Made by a program: the position numbers and the translations under genes
Assembly (NCBI GenBank): GCA_903857255.1
Contig: CAIODY010000118.1
Location: forward strand, 1-46,459
DNA length: 46,459 bases
From: an uncultured bacterium
GTDB lineage: Bacteria > Bacteroidota > Bacteroidia > Chitinophagales > CAIODY01
Direction: 5' to 3'
Notes under the pieces: generated by a model
The model's database searches: none
Seen by the model: the letters and a program-made list of their open reading frames with translations, nothing else
Told to the model about the DNA's origin: nothing
In this document: piece after piece, positions 8,212-17,863 of the stretch
How positions within the stretch are numbered: the first letter of the stretch is position 1
How the letters are laid out: the number at the start of each line of letters is the position of its first letter

Positions 8212-11061
8212 CTAATGCGCCTCCAACCAATTCAATCCTGTTCCCATTTCGCAATCAGCAGGAACGCCGTTTGGCAATGGTAAAGCGTTTTGCATACACT
8301 CTTTAATAATTGGTTTGATGATTTCAATTTCATCTTTGTGTACATCAAACACTAATTCATCATGCACTTGTAAAAGCATTCGTGATTTGTAATTTGTCAT
8401 TCGTAATTCGTCATTGATTTTAATCATCGCCAACTTAATCATATCGGCAGCAGTGCCTTGAATGGGCGAATTAATCGCGTTGCGTTCGGCAAAAGCTCTG
8501 ATGGTAAAGTTGCCCGAATTAATATCACGAAGCCAACGCTTGCGTCCCATCAGCGTTTGCACGTAGCCATGTTCACGAGCAAAGTTCACCGTATCATCCA
8601 TATATTTTTGAATGCCGCTGAATTGCTTTTTGTAATTGTCAATAATTTCTTTCGCTTCGGTTCTTGAAATCGCTAAATTTTCCGCCAAACCAAAAGCACC
8701 TTGTCCGTAAATGATGCCAAAGTTCACACTCTTGGCTTTGTAACGCATTTCTTTTGTTACTTCACTTTCGGCAACGCCAAACACTTTGGCAGCAGTGGCT
8801 GTGTGAATATCAATGCCATTTTTAAATGCAGCACACATATTTTCATCGCCACTAATTGCGGCAACAATGCGTAATTCAATTTGCGAATAATCGGCACTCA
8901 ACAACACAAAATTTTCATCTCGTGGAATAAATGCTTTTCTGATTTCTCTTCCTCTTGCCGTACGGATTGGAATGTTTTGCAAATTCGGGTCGTTGCTGCT
9001 TAATCGCCCGGTAACCGCAACCGCTTGTGCATAGCTGGTATGCACTCTGCCTGTTCGTGGATTTTTCATCAATGGCAATTTCTCCACGTAAGTATTATTC
9101 AACTTCGTGAACTCACGATACGCCAGAATATCATCCACGATTTGATGTTTCTTCGCCAATTTCAACAACACATCTTCACCCGTAGCATATTGACCAGACT
9201 TGGTTTTCTTGGCTTTCTCATCCAACTTCATTCTGTCAAATAAAACTTCGCCCAATTGTTTTGGTGATGCTAAATTGAATCTGACACCAGCCGCGGCAAA
9301 TACTTTTTCTTCGGCTAATTTTGCTTCACGTTCTAATTCTTTTGCGTAATCATTCAAGAATGTTTCATCAATGCGAATGCCTTCAAACTCCATATTAGCC
9401 AACACTTTCACTAATGGATTTTCAATTTCGTTCAACACTTTTTCTACATTTTTTTCAATCACTAATGGCGCAAAAATATGTTTCAGTTGAAAAGTTATAT
9501 CAGCATCTTCAGCAGCATACTCTTTAATTTTTTCAATTTCCACATCTCTCATGCTGCCCTGATTTTTTCCTTTTTTGCCAATCAATTCGGTGATAGAAAC
9601 AGGCATATAATCCAAGTATTGAGCACTCAACATATCCATGCTGCGCTTGCCTTCGGGCTCGATGACATAATGCGCCAACATGGTGTCGAAAATTTTTCCT
9701 TTCAGTTCCAAACCATACCATTTTAATATCAACATATCATACTTCACATTTTGCCCGATGATGGTTTTAGTTTCATCATCAAACACCATTTTGAATTCGT
9801 GTAAAATATTTTTCGACTCTTCCCAATCAGTGCCAAACGGAATGTAGTAGCCTTCCGTAGCTTTCCAAGAGAATGACATGCCCACAATTTCTACATTGTT
9901 TGCATCAGTGCCTGTGGTTTCTGTATCAAAACAAAATTCAGTTTGCTGCAATAATTGTTGAATTAATTCAACACGTTTTTCTTTGGTATCAATCAAGAAA
10001 TATTGGTGCGTTGTGTTGCCAATATTTTTTGAAGCGAACAAGGTTTTTTCTTCATCGCTAATCAATTCATCATCTTCAATTTCTTTCTTCGGTTTTGGTG
10101 TTGAAGATTTTGCTTGCGTAGCAGCACCAAATAAATCTGTTCCTGCATCTTGTGGTTTAATTTCTTCAGCTGTCATGAAATTATTGCCCAACAAGCGTTT
10201 ACCCAAAGTTTTAAATTCAAGCATTGTAAAAATTTCAGCCAACTCCTCTTTGTTAGGTTCCTCAATAATGGCTTCTTCTAAGTTATAATCAAATGGAACA
10301 TCGGTGATGATTGTCGCCAAATTCTTACTCATCAAGGCTTTATCGGCATTGTCATTTATTTTATCACAAATTTTTCCTGCAATCTTTTTTTCTTTTGCTG
10401 CTTGCAATACACCTTCGATGGTGTGATATTCAGCAATTAATTTCGAAGCAGTTTTTTCGCCAACACCAGGCACACCGGGGATATTGTCCACTGCATCGCC
10501 CATCAATCCTAAAATATCAATCACCTGATTTACATTTTGAATTTGCCACTTTTCGCAAATTTCTTTTACACCCAAAATCTGACGTTCGTTGCCAAATGCA
10601 GGTGGTTTCCAAATGAAAATATTTTCTGAAACTAATTGTCCGTAATCTTTATCGGGCGTTACCATATACACCTGAAAGCCCTGTTTTTCAGCATCTTTCG
10701 CCACATGACCAATCACATCATCCGCTTCATAACCATCTACTTTTAAAATCGGAATTCGCATGGCTTTCAAAATCTGCATGATGTGAGGCACAGCAGCCAG
10801 AATATCTTCAGGCGTTTCCTGACGATTAGCTTTGTATTCAGCGAAAGTTTCATGACGTTCGGTTTTTGCAGCCGTATCAAAGCACACTGCTAAATGTGTT
10901 GGTTTTTCTTTTTTGATTATTTCTAACAAGGTATTCGTGAAACCAAACTGGGCATTAGTGTTGATGCCCGTAGAAGTCATTCTCGGATTTTTACTCAAGG
11001 CATGATAAGCTCTAAAAATTAAAGCAAACGCATCGAGCAGGTATAATTTTTTTTCGTTCAT
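8212..11061 (-). CDS. polA: DNA polymerase I
   Basis: 949 residues with all three domains. Residues 1 to about 290 are the 5'-3' exonuclease (YLLDAFALIFRAYHAL; DGYEADDVIG; LMGDAVDNIPGVPGVGEKTA). About 350-530 is a 3'-5' exonuclease with the D-x-E pair intact (FCFDTETTGTD), so proofreading is predicted active. About 560-949 is the polymerase with motif A LSADYSQIELR, motif B RYKAKSVNFGIIYG and motif C LQVHDELVFDV. Residues 883-895 are encoded by a 39-nt repeat-like word (see the repeat entry) without disturbing the alignment of motif C. It acts in Okazaki fragment processing and repair. Confidence 0.97.
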   Translation of the reverse strand: MNEKKLYLLDAFALIFRAYHALSKNPRMTSTGINTNAQFGFTNTLLEIIKKEKPTHLAVCFDTAAKTERHETFAEYKANRQETPEDILAAVPHIMQILKAMRIPILKVDGYEADDVIGHVAKDAEKQGFQVYMVTPDKDYGQLVSENIFIWKPPAFGNERQILGVKEICEKWQIQNVNQVIDILGLMGDAVDNIPGVPGVGEKTASKLIAEYHTIEGVLQAAKEKKIAGKICDKINDNADKALMSKNLATIITDVPFDYNLEEAIIEEPNKEELAEIFTMLEFKTLGKRLLGNNFMTAEEIKPQDAGTDLFGAATQAKSSTPKPKKEIEDDELISDEEKTLFASKNIGNTTHQYFLIDTKEKRVELIQQLLQQTEFCFDTETTGTDANNVEIVGMSFSWKATEGYYIPFGTDWEESKNILHEFKMVFDDETKTIIGQNVKYDMLILKWYGLELKGKIFDTMLAHYVIEPEGKRSMDMLSAQYLDYMPVSITELIGKKGKNQGSMRDVEIEKIKEYAAEDADITFQLKHIFAPLVIEKNVEKVLNEIENPLVKVLANMEFEGIRIDETFLNDYAKELEREAKLAEEKVFAAAGVRFNLASPKQLGEVLFDRMKLDEKAKKTKSGQYATGEDVLLKLAKKHQIVDDILAYREFTKLNNTYVEKLPLMKNPRTGRVHTSYAQAVAVTGRLSSNDPNLQNIPIRTARGREIRKAFIPRDENFVLLSADYSQIELRIVAAISGDENMCAAFKNGIDIHTATAAKVFGVAESEVTKEMRYKAKSVNFGIIYGQGAFGLAENLAISRTEAKEIIDNYKKQFSGIQKYMDDTVNFAREHGYVQTLMGRKRWLRDINSGNFTIRAFAERNAINSPIQGTAADMIKLAMIKINDELRMTNYKSRMLLQVHDELVFDVHKDEIEIIKPIIKECMQNALPLPNGVPADCEMGTGLNWLEAH
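8377..8415. repeat. Repeat word inside the polA coding sequence
   Basis: Thirty-nine bases composed of alternating variants of AATGACGAATTACGA and AATGACAAATTACAA (coding strand) encode residues 883-895 just before polymerase motif C. Runs of this word are familiar as intergenic repeats in Bacteroidota. Here the word is read in frame. Confidence 0.6.
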
Positions 11062-11130
11062 GGGGTGAAGATAAAAAAGTGTTCAATAAATAAATTTCAA
11101 AAACTTTTTGTCGTTGATTATTTTTATGAA

Positions 11131-11817
11131 ATGAAAAAACTTTTGTCAATCGCTTTAGTGTTTCTGTTATTTTCTTTTTCAAAAAATCAGAAACCAAAAT
11201 TTGCTGTTCGATTTAAAACTCCAAAAATTCTCAAACAATCTTGGAATGATTTTGACAGAACATTTATTCCTAAAAAAGGCGAAACTATTGCTGACGTTGG
11301 AGCTCAAGAACCTTCGCTTGCATTTTATTTGTTGGGTAAGTATGATAGCATAACTGTTGTTACACAAGATATTGATACATCATTTATCAGCGATTATAAA
11401 ATTAATGTCATCAAGAATTTGTATGGAAAGTATGATAAAAAATATTTGACGATGAAAATTCCTTTTGTGTTGGGTAATAAAAACTCAACTAATCTCTCAA
11501 AAAATTATTTCGATGCAATTTTATTGACAAGAGTTTATCATGAGTTTTCTTTTAAATCAGCCACTATAAATGATTTGAGTGCTTGTTTAAAAAAAAATGG
11601 AAAATTGTATGTAACAGAAGATATTGCAACTGAAAAAGGAATCAAACGAACTGATTGTGAGAATGATTATGTTTTGGAAGAAGATTTAGTTCGAGATTTT
11701 ATTGCTGGGAATTTTTTATTTGAAGAGGAGAATGAATTATCGACAACTACCGATTTTTTGGGTAAAGGAAACAAGATTGAAACTAAACAAGTTGTTTTCA
11801 TTTTCAAGAAAAAATGA
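11131..11817 (+). CDS. Secreted methyltransferase-like protein
   Basis: 228 residues from the ATG at 11131; the upstream GTG at 11065 would place a charged stretch before the signal peptide and is less likely. Residues 1-20 form a signal peptide. The rest resembles a class I SAM-dependent methyltransferase: IADVGAQEPSLAFYL at the motif I position, then VVTQDID and DAILLTRVYHEF. The glycine-rich loop is degenerate (GAQEP rather than GxGxG), so SAM binding is doubtful. The export signal also separates it from cytosolic SAM. Related exported methyltransferase-fold proteins occur in Bacteroidota; function unknown. Confidence 0.65.
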   Translation: MKKLLSIALVFLLFSFSKNQKPKFAVRFKTPKILKQSWNDFDRTFIPKKGETIADVGAQEPSLAFYLLGKYDSITVVTQDIDTSFISDYKINVIKNLYGKYDKKYLTMKIPFVLGNKNSTNLSKNYFDAILLTRVYHEFSFKSATINDLSACLKKNGKLYVTEDIATEKGIKRTDCENDYVLEEDLVRDFIAGNFLFEEENELSTTTDFLGKGNKIETKQVVFIFKKK

Positions 11818-11887
11818 GTTCAGTAAACCATTAACAAAATTCAAAATCGCTTAACACTCATGCAATTTAGTTTTGAAAAAAAATCGC

Positions 11888-12722
11888 ATGAAACCAATTC
11901 TTTCAACGCTACTTTTTGTTTTACTGATTTCAAATTTCGCTTTCAGTCAAAAACCTTTAACAATAGATACTTCAAAACAATTTGAAGAAAAAGTTATCCA
12001 GCATTTTATTAACAATGGAGCTTATAAACATTCCTATTATCATCCTGAATGGCGAAAAAAATTTGATTCAGCCATTGCATTGTTGCCCAACAAAGCATTT
12101 CTCTATCAGCAACAAGCAATGCCACTTTACAAGCGTCATAAATACGAAGCTGGCAAACCTTATTTAGATAAAGCAGTTGAACTCAACAAACAAGAATATT
12201 TACCTTATCGTGGGTTTATGAATTGCATTTTTAGAAAAAATTATCACGATGCCATTGTAGATTTTACGGAAGCCAAACGCTTATGGGGCAATGGTTTTGA
12301 GATGGACCATGAGTATGATTTTTACATCGCTTTAAGTTATTTGCAATTGAATAAATTTGATTCGGCAGAAATTTTATTTCAACATTGCATCAATACAGAA
12401 GCTGAAAAATATGGTGCAAAATATGTGCATCAACTCAACTATTTTTATTTAGCCATCACTCAATACGAAATGGAAAATTTGAAGGAAGCTTTAAAAACGA
12501 TGGATTCGTGTTTACAAAAATATCTTAACTTTTCTGACGCTCAATATTACAAAGCGATGTGGCTAAGTAAACTAGATAAAATATGACCCACAACCATTGC
12601 TGCATGAGGCTTATAGCAATTCACGAGATGGTTATTCAATAACCGAAGACAATACTTTTTACGAAATATATCCGTATCAAATGGATGATAGAAATATAAA
12701 ATCGAGTTTGAAAGAAAAATGA
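11888..12722 (+). pseudogene. TPR-repeat protein gene with a frameshift near its 3' end
   Basis: From the ATG at 11888 a signal peptide (MKPILSTLLFVLLISNFAFS) leads into tetratricopeptide-like helices; the frame ends early at TGA 12584-12586. In the neighbouring frame the sequence continues at once as DPQPLLHEAYSNSRDGYS, then ITEDNTFYEIYPYQMDDR, and stops at 12720-12722, 1 nt before the next gene's end. Removing one A from the AAAA at 12578-12581 restores a 277-residue protein. The conserved-looking tail shows the break is recent or a sequencing error. Exported, presumably periplasmic; partner unknown. The TTG at 11873 is an unlikely start. Confidence 0.7.
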
Positions 12723-12723
12723 A

Positions 12724-13623
12724 TTATTCCACAATCAATTTGCCTGATTTAACAATTGCACCAGAAGCGTTGCAAATGCTGAACAAATAAGCACTTTTGG
12801 GTAAATTCAACGCGTTTAAAGAAGCCTTATTATCATTAAGTTGCTGTGAAATAATTTTCTGACCAATTAAATTGAACAAACTGAATTGTAAAATATTATT
12901 ACCAGTTTTTTCAATCGTAAAATTTCCATTACTCGGGTTTGGAAAAATTGAAATCGTGTTGTTGGTTTTAGCTACATCATTTACACCAGTATATGTCCAC
13001 AAGGATTGTCGTTGACCACAACTTACGTTTCCTTTTTTATAAAAAGTGATAATTAAATGCTTATCAACAGTGGTTGCTGCCGAGGTTGAATTATAGTAAG
13101 GGCCACCCAATCCTTTGTAAAAAAGCAATTGTGTATAGCAGGTATAGCTCATGCCGCAAATAAATGGCTGACCATAAACCACCGTCCAAACAGAATCGTT
13201 GCATTGAGATACATCTTCATCAAGCATACTTGATGACAATGCTAAACGACATAAGTTTGCACCTAAACTCGTGGCAGGAAAACTATCTAAATTGTTGTAA
13301 GTAACTGTATCAATGTGTTCAATAACAATTGGCAAATAGCCTACAGGTGATGGGTTGATGGTTCTAACATATTGCCTATTAAAAATGTAGCGAACTGCTG
13401 AATTATTTTGCAAACTTGTTCTACTAATAAATGAATCAACTGTATAAATGGTTACAGTTGGGCTATCAATATTATAATTATCTTCGTCATATTCCTGTTG
13501 GATGACATCCCCAATTTGAAAATCGTACACTACCCTATTGGTAAAACCACTTTGAGCTGCTGCTTTTTCGAAAAATAAAACCCCGAAAACGAACATAAAA
13601 ATGACTATAGTTATCTTTTTCAT
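12724..13623 (-). CDS. T9SS-exported protein of unknown function
   Basis: 299 residues. A signal peptide (about 1-23, ending AAAQS) is followed by a beta-rich body of unknown family with six or so Cys. The C-terminal domain of about 75 residues begins at SIFPNPSNGNFTIEK and includes LFNLIGQKI and SAYLFSI. This is a type A Por secretion-system sorting domain, which directs export through the type IX system and surface attachment. It ends 1 nt from the reconstructed end of the convergent TPR gene. Confidence 0.8.
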   Translation of the reverse strand: MKKITIVIFMFVFGVLFFEKAAAQSGFTNRVVYDFQIGDVIQQEYDEDNYNIDSPTVTIYTVDSFISRTSLQNNSAVRYIFNRQYVRTINPSPVGYLPIVIEHIDTVTYNNLDSFPATSLGANLCRLALSSSMLDEDVSQCNDSVWTVVYGQPFICGMSYTCYTQLLFYKGLGGPYYNSTSAATTVDKHLIITFYKKGNVSCGQRQSLWTYTGVNDVAKTNNTISIFPNPSNGNFTIEKTGNNILQFSLFNLIGQKIISQQLNDNKASLNALNLPKSAYLFSICNASGAIVKSGKLIVE

Positions 13624-13697
13624 TGTGTAAATCTAACTTTTATAATTGTTAAAAACAAATAGACGCAAAAAAAGAACAAATGGTTGCATCATAAAGT

Positions 13698-14327
13698 TCA
13701 TTGCATTATTTCAACTACTTGTTTTACTTCGGCAATAGAACTTATACGATAATTCAAACCCGATTGGATTTCTTTGCACAAAAAATTCTTTCGCAATTTT
13801 TTATCCAACCTAAAAATTTTGGAATTGTTGTGCAACACAAAATGAGTTCCCAAAGCCAAATCGCTCACATGTTTTGATGGAATTGCATTGTGCTGATTTA
13901 ATGTTTTCATCAAATGTACATCGCTGCAACTGCTGGCTTTTGGATTGCTCATGTATAAAATCAGAGCACGTTGAACATCGGCTGGAAAAATTTCAACATC
14001 GTGTAATATAGGCTGCATCAGCACTTTAAACTCTTGCTTCCATTCTTGCCCGTGGTCAGCCACTTTAAATCCGTGTTTTAAAAATGTGGTAAGATGCGCC
14101 AATTCATGCACCAGCGTAATTAAAAACGCATATTTATTAAGCGCATTGTTAATCGTTATTCGATGTTGTTCACCTTTTCGTGGCACTCGATAATCGCCAA
14201 ATTTACTTTGCCTATTCCACTTAATTGTTAAATGAACTTTATAATGAGCAATCAATGAAGCCACGTATGGGCTTGCTTTTGCAGGAATATGTTTCGATAA
14301 AACATTTTCTAACTGAATTAATTGCAT
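13698..14327 (-). CDS. SprT-like zinc metalloprotease domain protein
   Basis: 209 residues, cytosolic. The zinc-binding HELAH (in LITLVHELAHLTTFLKHG, about residues 69-86) is followed by H in ADHGQEWKQEF, giving the HExxH plus third-His pattern of SprT/Spartan-like peptidases. The C-terminal third lacks an obvious zinc ribbon. Substrate unknown; Spartan relatives act on DNA-protein crosslinks, but that is not established for bacterial forms. It lies 28 nt upstream of the ftsH stop on the same strand, so it may be the last gene of the rsfS-ftsH transcript. Confidence 0.78.
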   Translation of the reverse strand: MQLIQLENVLSKHIPAKASPYVASLIAHYKVHLTIKWNRQSKFGDYRVPRKGEQHRITINNALNKYAFLITLVHELAHLTTFLKHGFKVADHGQEWKQEFKVLMQPILHDVEIFPADVQRALILYMSNPKASSCSDVHLMKTLNQHNAIPSKHVSDLALGTHFVLHNNSKIFRLDKKLRKNFLCKEIQSGLNYRISSIAEVKQVVEIMQ

Positions 14328-14355
14328 ATCAATTTATCCATTTAAAATAATGATA

Positions 14356-16476
14356 CTAAGATACAGAAGGTGTGTTTTCCACTGCTGGCACATCTGTTGA
14401 TGACGGCATTGGCGTTGCAATACTTACATCATCTTCCAATTGCAAAATGTGTTTTATTTCATAAGGTCGTTTGCCAATCAAACGTTCCAAATCAGCTTGA
14501 AACAACACTTCTTTGCTCAATAATTCCTGTGCAATGGTTTCTAATTGTTCACGTTTTTCAGTCAATAATTTTTTTGTGGTTTGAAAAGCATCATCAATCA
14601 TTTTGCGAACTTCTTCATCAATCATCTGTGCAGTATGCTCTGAATAAGGCTTTTGGAAACCATATTCATTATTCGGGTCGTAAAACGAAATATTACCAAC
14701 ACGACTATTCATGCCATAATTAGTAACCATGCTGTAAGCCAATTTAGTGATGTGTTGCAAATCACTTTGTGCACCAGTGCTAATTTTTTTAAACACAATT
14801 TCTTCCGCAGCTCTGCCACCTAATGACATACACATCGTATCAGTCAATTGCTCAATGGTGTATAAATATTGTTCCTTCGGCAAATATTGTGCATAGCCCA
14901 AAGCCGCCACACCACGAGGCACAATGGTTACTTTTACCAATGGGTCAGCATGTTCTAAAAACCAACCACATACCGCATGCCCAGCTTCGTGATAAGCCAC
15001 AATCTTTTTTTCTTCGGGCGAAATAATTTTATTTTTCTTTTCCAATCCACCAATTGTTCTATCAATAGCGTCTTGAAAATCTTTCATATCAATCGTTTCT
15101 TTGTTTTTCCGAGCAGCTATCAAAGCCGCTTCATTACACACGTTGGCAATTTCAGCACCAGCAAAACCAGGTGTTTGTTGCGCCAATCTTTGTGCATCAA
15201 TTTCGCCTGATAATTGCTTACCTAATAAATGTACTTTAAAAATTGCTTCACGTCCTTTTACATCAGGTTTATCTACACTGATTTGTCTATCAAATCTGCC
15301 AGGGCGCATCAATGCTGAATCTAACACATCAGGGCGATTGGTGGCTGCTAATAAAATAACAGCTACATCCGTTCCAAATCCATCCATTTCAACCAATAAT
15401 TGATTCAAAGTATTTTCACGTTCATCATTGTTTTGAACCATGCCTTTTCCACGAGCTCTACCGATTGCATCAATCTCATCAATAAAAATGATGCAAGGCG
15501 ATTTTTCTTTTGCTTGGCGGAATAAATCACGAACACGTGATGCACCAACACCTACAAACATTTCAACAAAATCAGAACCACTGATAGAGAAAAACGGAAC
15601 TTGTGCTTCGCCTGCAACAGCTTTAGCCAACAAGGTTTTACCAGTTCCTGGAGGTCCAATCAATAAAGCACCTTTCGGAATTTTACCACCGAGTTTGGTA
15701 TATTTTTTTGGATTTTTTAAAAAGTCAACAATTTCTTTTACTTCTTCTTTTGCTTCATCCAACCCAGCCACATCATCAAACGTGATTTTTATTTTTTCAT
15801 CTTTATCAAACAAAGTTGCTTTGCTTCTGCCAATATTAAAAATACTCGCCGGTCCGCCGCCAGCACCACCAATTCCACCTCTTCCACGGAAGAACATCAT
15901 GAATAAAAATATCATGATGAAAATGATGGGGAGAATGCTGAAAATATTTTCCATCCAACTCGTTTTGTTGGTAAAATCTAATTGAATCTTATCGTTGTCG
16001 CTCCATGTTTTCATAGCGTCATCCAATTGTTTCTGAAAAACACCAGGTGTGCCAATATTAAAATGAAAATGCGGACCATTGTTTTCAGTACCAAATTGTG
16101 TATGCGTCAAATCCTTATAGGCAGCCTTTTTCAACGAATCTTTCTTGATATAAATTTCAGCATCCTCTTTATTGATAACCACAATTTTTTCTACATCATG
16201 CGTAGGCAATAATTTATTGAAAAAATAACTCGTTTCAATTTCTTTCGATGAACTTTTTGAACCAGTTATTTCTAATGCAATCAATCCTAAAATTAAAATA
16301 GCATACACCCAATAGATGTTGAATTTAAAACCACCTTTTGGTTTTTTACCTAATGGCTCATCATCTTGCGGAACATTATTCACAGGCGGTTTCGGCTGAT
16401 TATTGGCAGCTTGTTTTGTATCTGTGTTTTCTTGTTGTTGGTTGTTTTTTTCCTCAACCTTTCCCTCGTTTTCCAT
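14356..16476 (-). CDS. ftsH: ATP-dependent zinc metalloprotease FtsH
   Basis: 706 residues, membrane-anchored AAA+ protease that degrades misfolded membrane and regulatory proteins. A polar Gln/Asn/Pro-rich N-terminus of about 50 residues precedes transmembrane helix 1 (about 53-70). A periplasmic domain and helix 2 (about 175-195) follow. Walker A GPPGTGKT lies near 267-274, Walker B is [12 protein letters not shown], and the SRH contains [19 protein letters not shown]. The zinc site HEAGH is at about 496-500. The short Pro/Ser tail is not conserved. Downstream of rsfS with 55 nt between them, the common Bacteroidota order. Confidence 0.97.
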   Translation of the reverse strand: MENEGKVEEKNNQQQENTDTKQAANNQPKPPVNNVPQDDEPLGKKPKGGFKFNIYWVYAILILGLIALEITGSKSSSKEIETSYFFNKLLPTHDVEKIVVINKEDAEIYIKKDSLKKAAYKDLTHTQFGTENNGPHFHFNIGTPGVFQKQLDDAMKTWSDNDKIQLDFTNKTSWMENIFSILPIIFIMIFLFMMFFRGRGGIGGAGGGPASIFNIGRSKATLFDKDEKIKITFDDVAGLDEAKEEVKEIVDFLKNPKKYTKLGGKIPKGALLIGPPGTGKTLLAKAVAGEAQVPFFSISGSDFVEMFVGVGASRVRDLFRQAKEKSPCIIFIDEIDAIGRARGKGMVQNNDERENTLNQLLVEMDGFGTDVAVILLAATNRPDVLDSALMRPGRFDRQISVDKPDVKGREAIFKVHLLGKQLSGEIDAQRLAQQTPGFAGAEIANVCNEAALIAARKNKETIDMKDFQDAIDRTIGGLEKKNKIISPEEKKIVAYHEAGHAVCGWFLEHADPLVKVTIVPRGVAALGYAQYLPKEQYLYTIEQLTDTMCMSLGGRAAEEIVFKKISTGAQSDLQHITKLAYSMVTNYGMNSRVGNISFYDPNNEYGFQKPYSEHTAQMIDEEVRKMIDDAFQTTKKLLTEKREQLETIAQELLSKEVLFQADLERLIGKRPYEIKHILQLEDDVSIATPMPSSTDVPAVENTPSVS

Positions 16477-16531
16477 TTTTATTTTTGTTGAATTATCTTT
16501 TTAATTTTTTAAAATAGAGCTATCAAAATGT

Positions 16532-17014
16532 TTAATCAAACACTTTCTTTTCAGCATCGCTCCACAAATCTTCTAAGCGATAAAAATCGCGAATATCTTT
16601 TTTGAAAATATGCAACACCACATTCACATAATCAACAATCACCCATTCCAAATTCTCGAAACCTTCGGCGTGCCAAGGTTTTTCGCCAATTTTTTTTCTC
16701 ACATCTTCTTCGGCATTATCAGCAATCGATTTGATATGCGTATTCACATCGCCCGAGCAAATGATGAAATAATCTGCCACCGAATCTTCAATGTTCGATA
16801 AATTAAGGCTTACGATATTGTTTGCTTTTCTATCTCGAATAGCCTCAATAATTGCATCGTGCAGCAACTCAACATTTTTTGTTGAAGTTTGTTTTGCTTT
16901 TTTAATTTTTGAAGCTTGTGAAGTTGATTTTTTTGCCGCCGATTTTTTAGTGGCAACTTTTTTTGCAGCTGCCTTTTTTACGGCAGGTTTTTTAGTGGAA
17001 GGTATCTTAGCCAA
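16532..17014 (-). CDS. rsfS: Ribosomal silencing factor RsfS with a lysine/alanine-rich N-terminal tail
   Basis: 160 residues. From about residue 48 onward it is RsfS/RsfA (Iojap-like; DSVADYFIICSGDVNTHIKSIAD, PWHAEGFENLEWVIVDYVNVVLHIF), which binds L14 and blocks subunit joining. The first 45 or so residues are almost entirely Lys, Ala, Ser and Thr in AAAKK-like units, reminiscent of histone H1-type tails. The start is TTG at 17014 with an in-frame TAA immediately upstream; there is no in-frame ATG before the core, so the exact start is uncertain but the tail is open and compositionally coherent. Confidence 0.88.
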   Translation of the reverse strand: MAKIPSTKKPAVKKAAAKKVATKKSAAKKSTSQASKIKKAKQTSTKNVELLHDAIIEAIRDRKANNIVSLNLSNIEDSVADYFIICSGDVNTHIKSIADNAEEDVRKKIGEKPWHAEGFENLEWVIVDYVNVVLHIFKKDIRDFYRLEDLWSDAEKKVFD

Positions 17015-17096
17015 TTACTTTTTTGTTTGAGAGTGAAAATTTTAAAATAAATTTAGCCCGTAAAATTAAGGAAAATTAATCTACAGCAGCAACTTT

Positions 17097-17861
17097 ATGT
17101 TCAACCAATCTTTACCTAACCATAAAATAATTTGGTTGAATGAAACCGAAAGTACCAACCTTTATGCCAACAGCATTTTAAAAGAGAACCCTGCCGATGA
17201 AACTGCCATTGTGGCTGCCTTTCAGACTAAAGGTAAAGGACAACATACAAATAGTTGGGTGAGCGATGCAGGCAAAAATATTTTGATGAGCCGCATTGTT
17301 TACCCAGTTTTCTTGAAACCCGATGAAATTTTTTTTCTTAATAAAGTGGTAACAAAAGCCATTCTCGATTTTTTGCAAACTGAATTTTCGATTTCGGCAA
17401 AAATAAAATGGCCCAATGATATTTATGTTGGCGACAAAAAAATTGCTGGTATTTTGATTGAAAATGCGGTGATGGGAAGCCACATCAAACATGCCATTAT
17501 TGGTATCGGATTAAACATCAATCAAGAAAATTTTGGTGAATTGTTGAAACAAAAATGCACGTCAGTCAAATTGATTTCTGGAAAAGAATTTATCGTAAAT
17601 GAATCTGTCATTCAATTGCTACATCATTTGCATAACTGCTACGAAATGTTGATTGGAAAAAGGTTTCAGGCTTTGACCGATTTTTATTTAAAACATCTTT
17701 ACCGATTAAATGAATCCCGTTTTTTCAAAGTAGATTTCGAAAAAGTAGAAGGAACAATTGTAGGAGTGAATCACAAAGGAAAATTAATTGTGTTGATAGA
17801 TGGTGAATTCAAAACTTTTATGAATAAAGAAATTGAATACCTCATTCACGACTCAAATTAG
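17097..17861 (+). CDS. birA: Biotin--[acetyl-CoA-carboxylase] ligase
   Basis: 254 residues, transfers biotin to the carboxylase carrier lysine through biotinyl-AMP. WLNETESTN opens the catalytic domain; the TKGKGQHTNSWVSD loop corresponds to the GRGR-type biotin/ATP loop, with Lys for the first Arg; IKWPNDIYV and KIAGILIEN are the other signatures. There is no N-terminal winged-helix domain, so this is the monofunctional, non-repressor form. A short C-terminal SH3-like domain follows. It is divergent from rsfS and convergent with the next TPR gene, only 2 nt apart. Confidence 0.95.
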   Translation: MFNQSLPNHKIIWLNETESTNLYANSILKENPADETAIVAAFQTKGKGQHTNSWVSDAGKNILMSRIVYPVFLKPDEIFFLNKVVTKAILDFLQTEFSISAKIKWPNDIYVGDKKIAGILIENAVMGSHIKHAIIGIGLNINQENFGELLKQKCTSVKLISGKEFIVNESVIQLLHHLHNCYEMLIGKRFQALTDFYLKHLYRLNESRFFKVDFEKVEGTIVGVNHKGKLIVLIDGEFKTFMNKEIEYLIHDSN

Positions 17862-17863
17862 GT

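Noticed and set aside
9025-10616. Plus-strand open frames opposite polA
   Set aside because: Antisense shadows of conserved polymerase and exonuclease codons.
14823-15985. Several plus-strand open frames opposite ftsH, the longest 181 codons
   Set aside because: They are antisense to highly conserved FtsH motifs, lack promoters and show antisense-type composition (Ser/Pro/Ile-rich).
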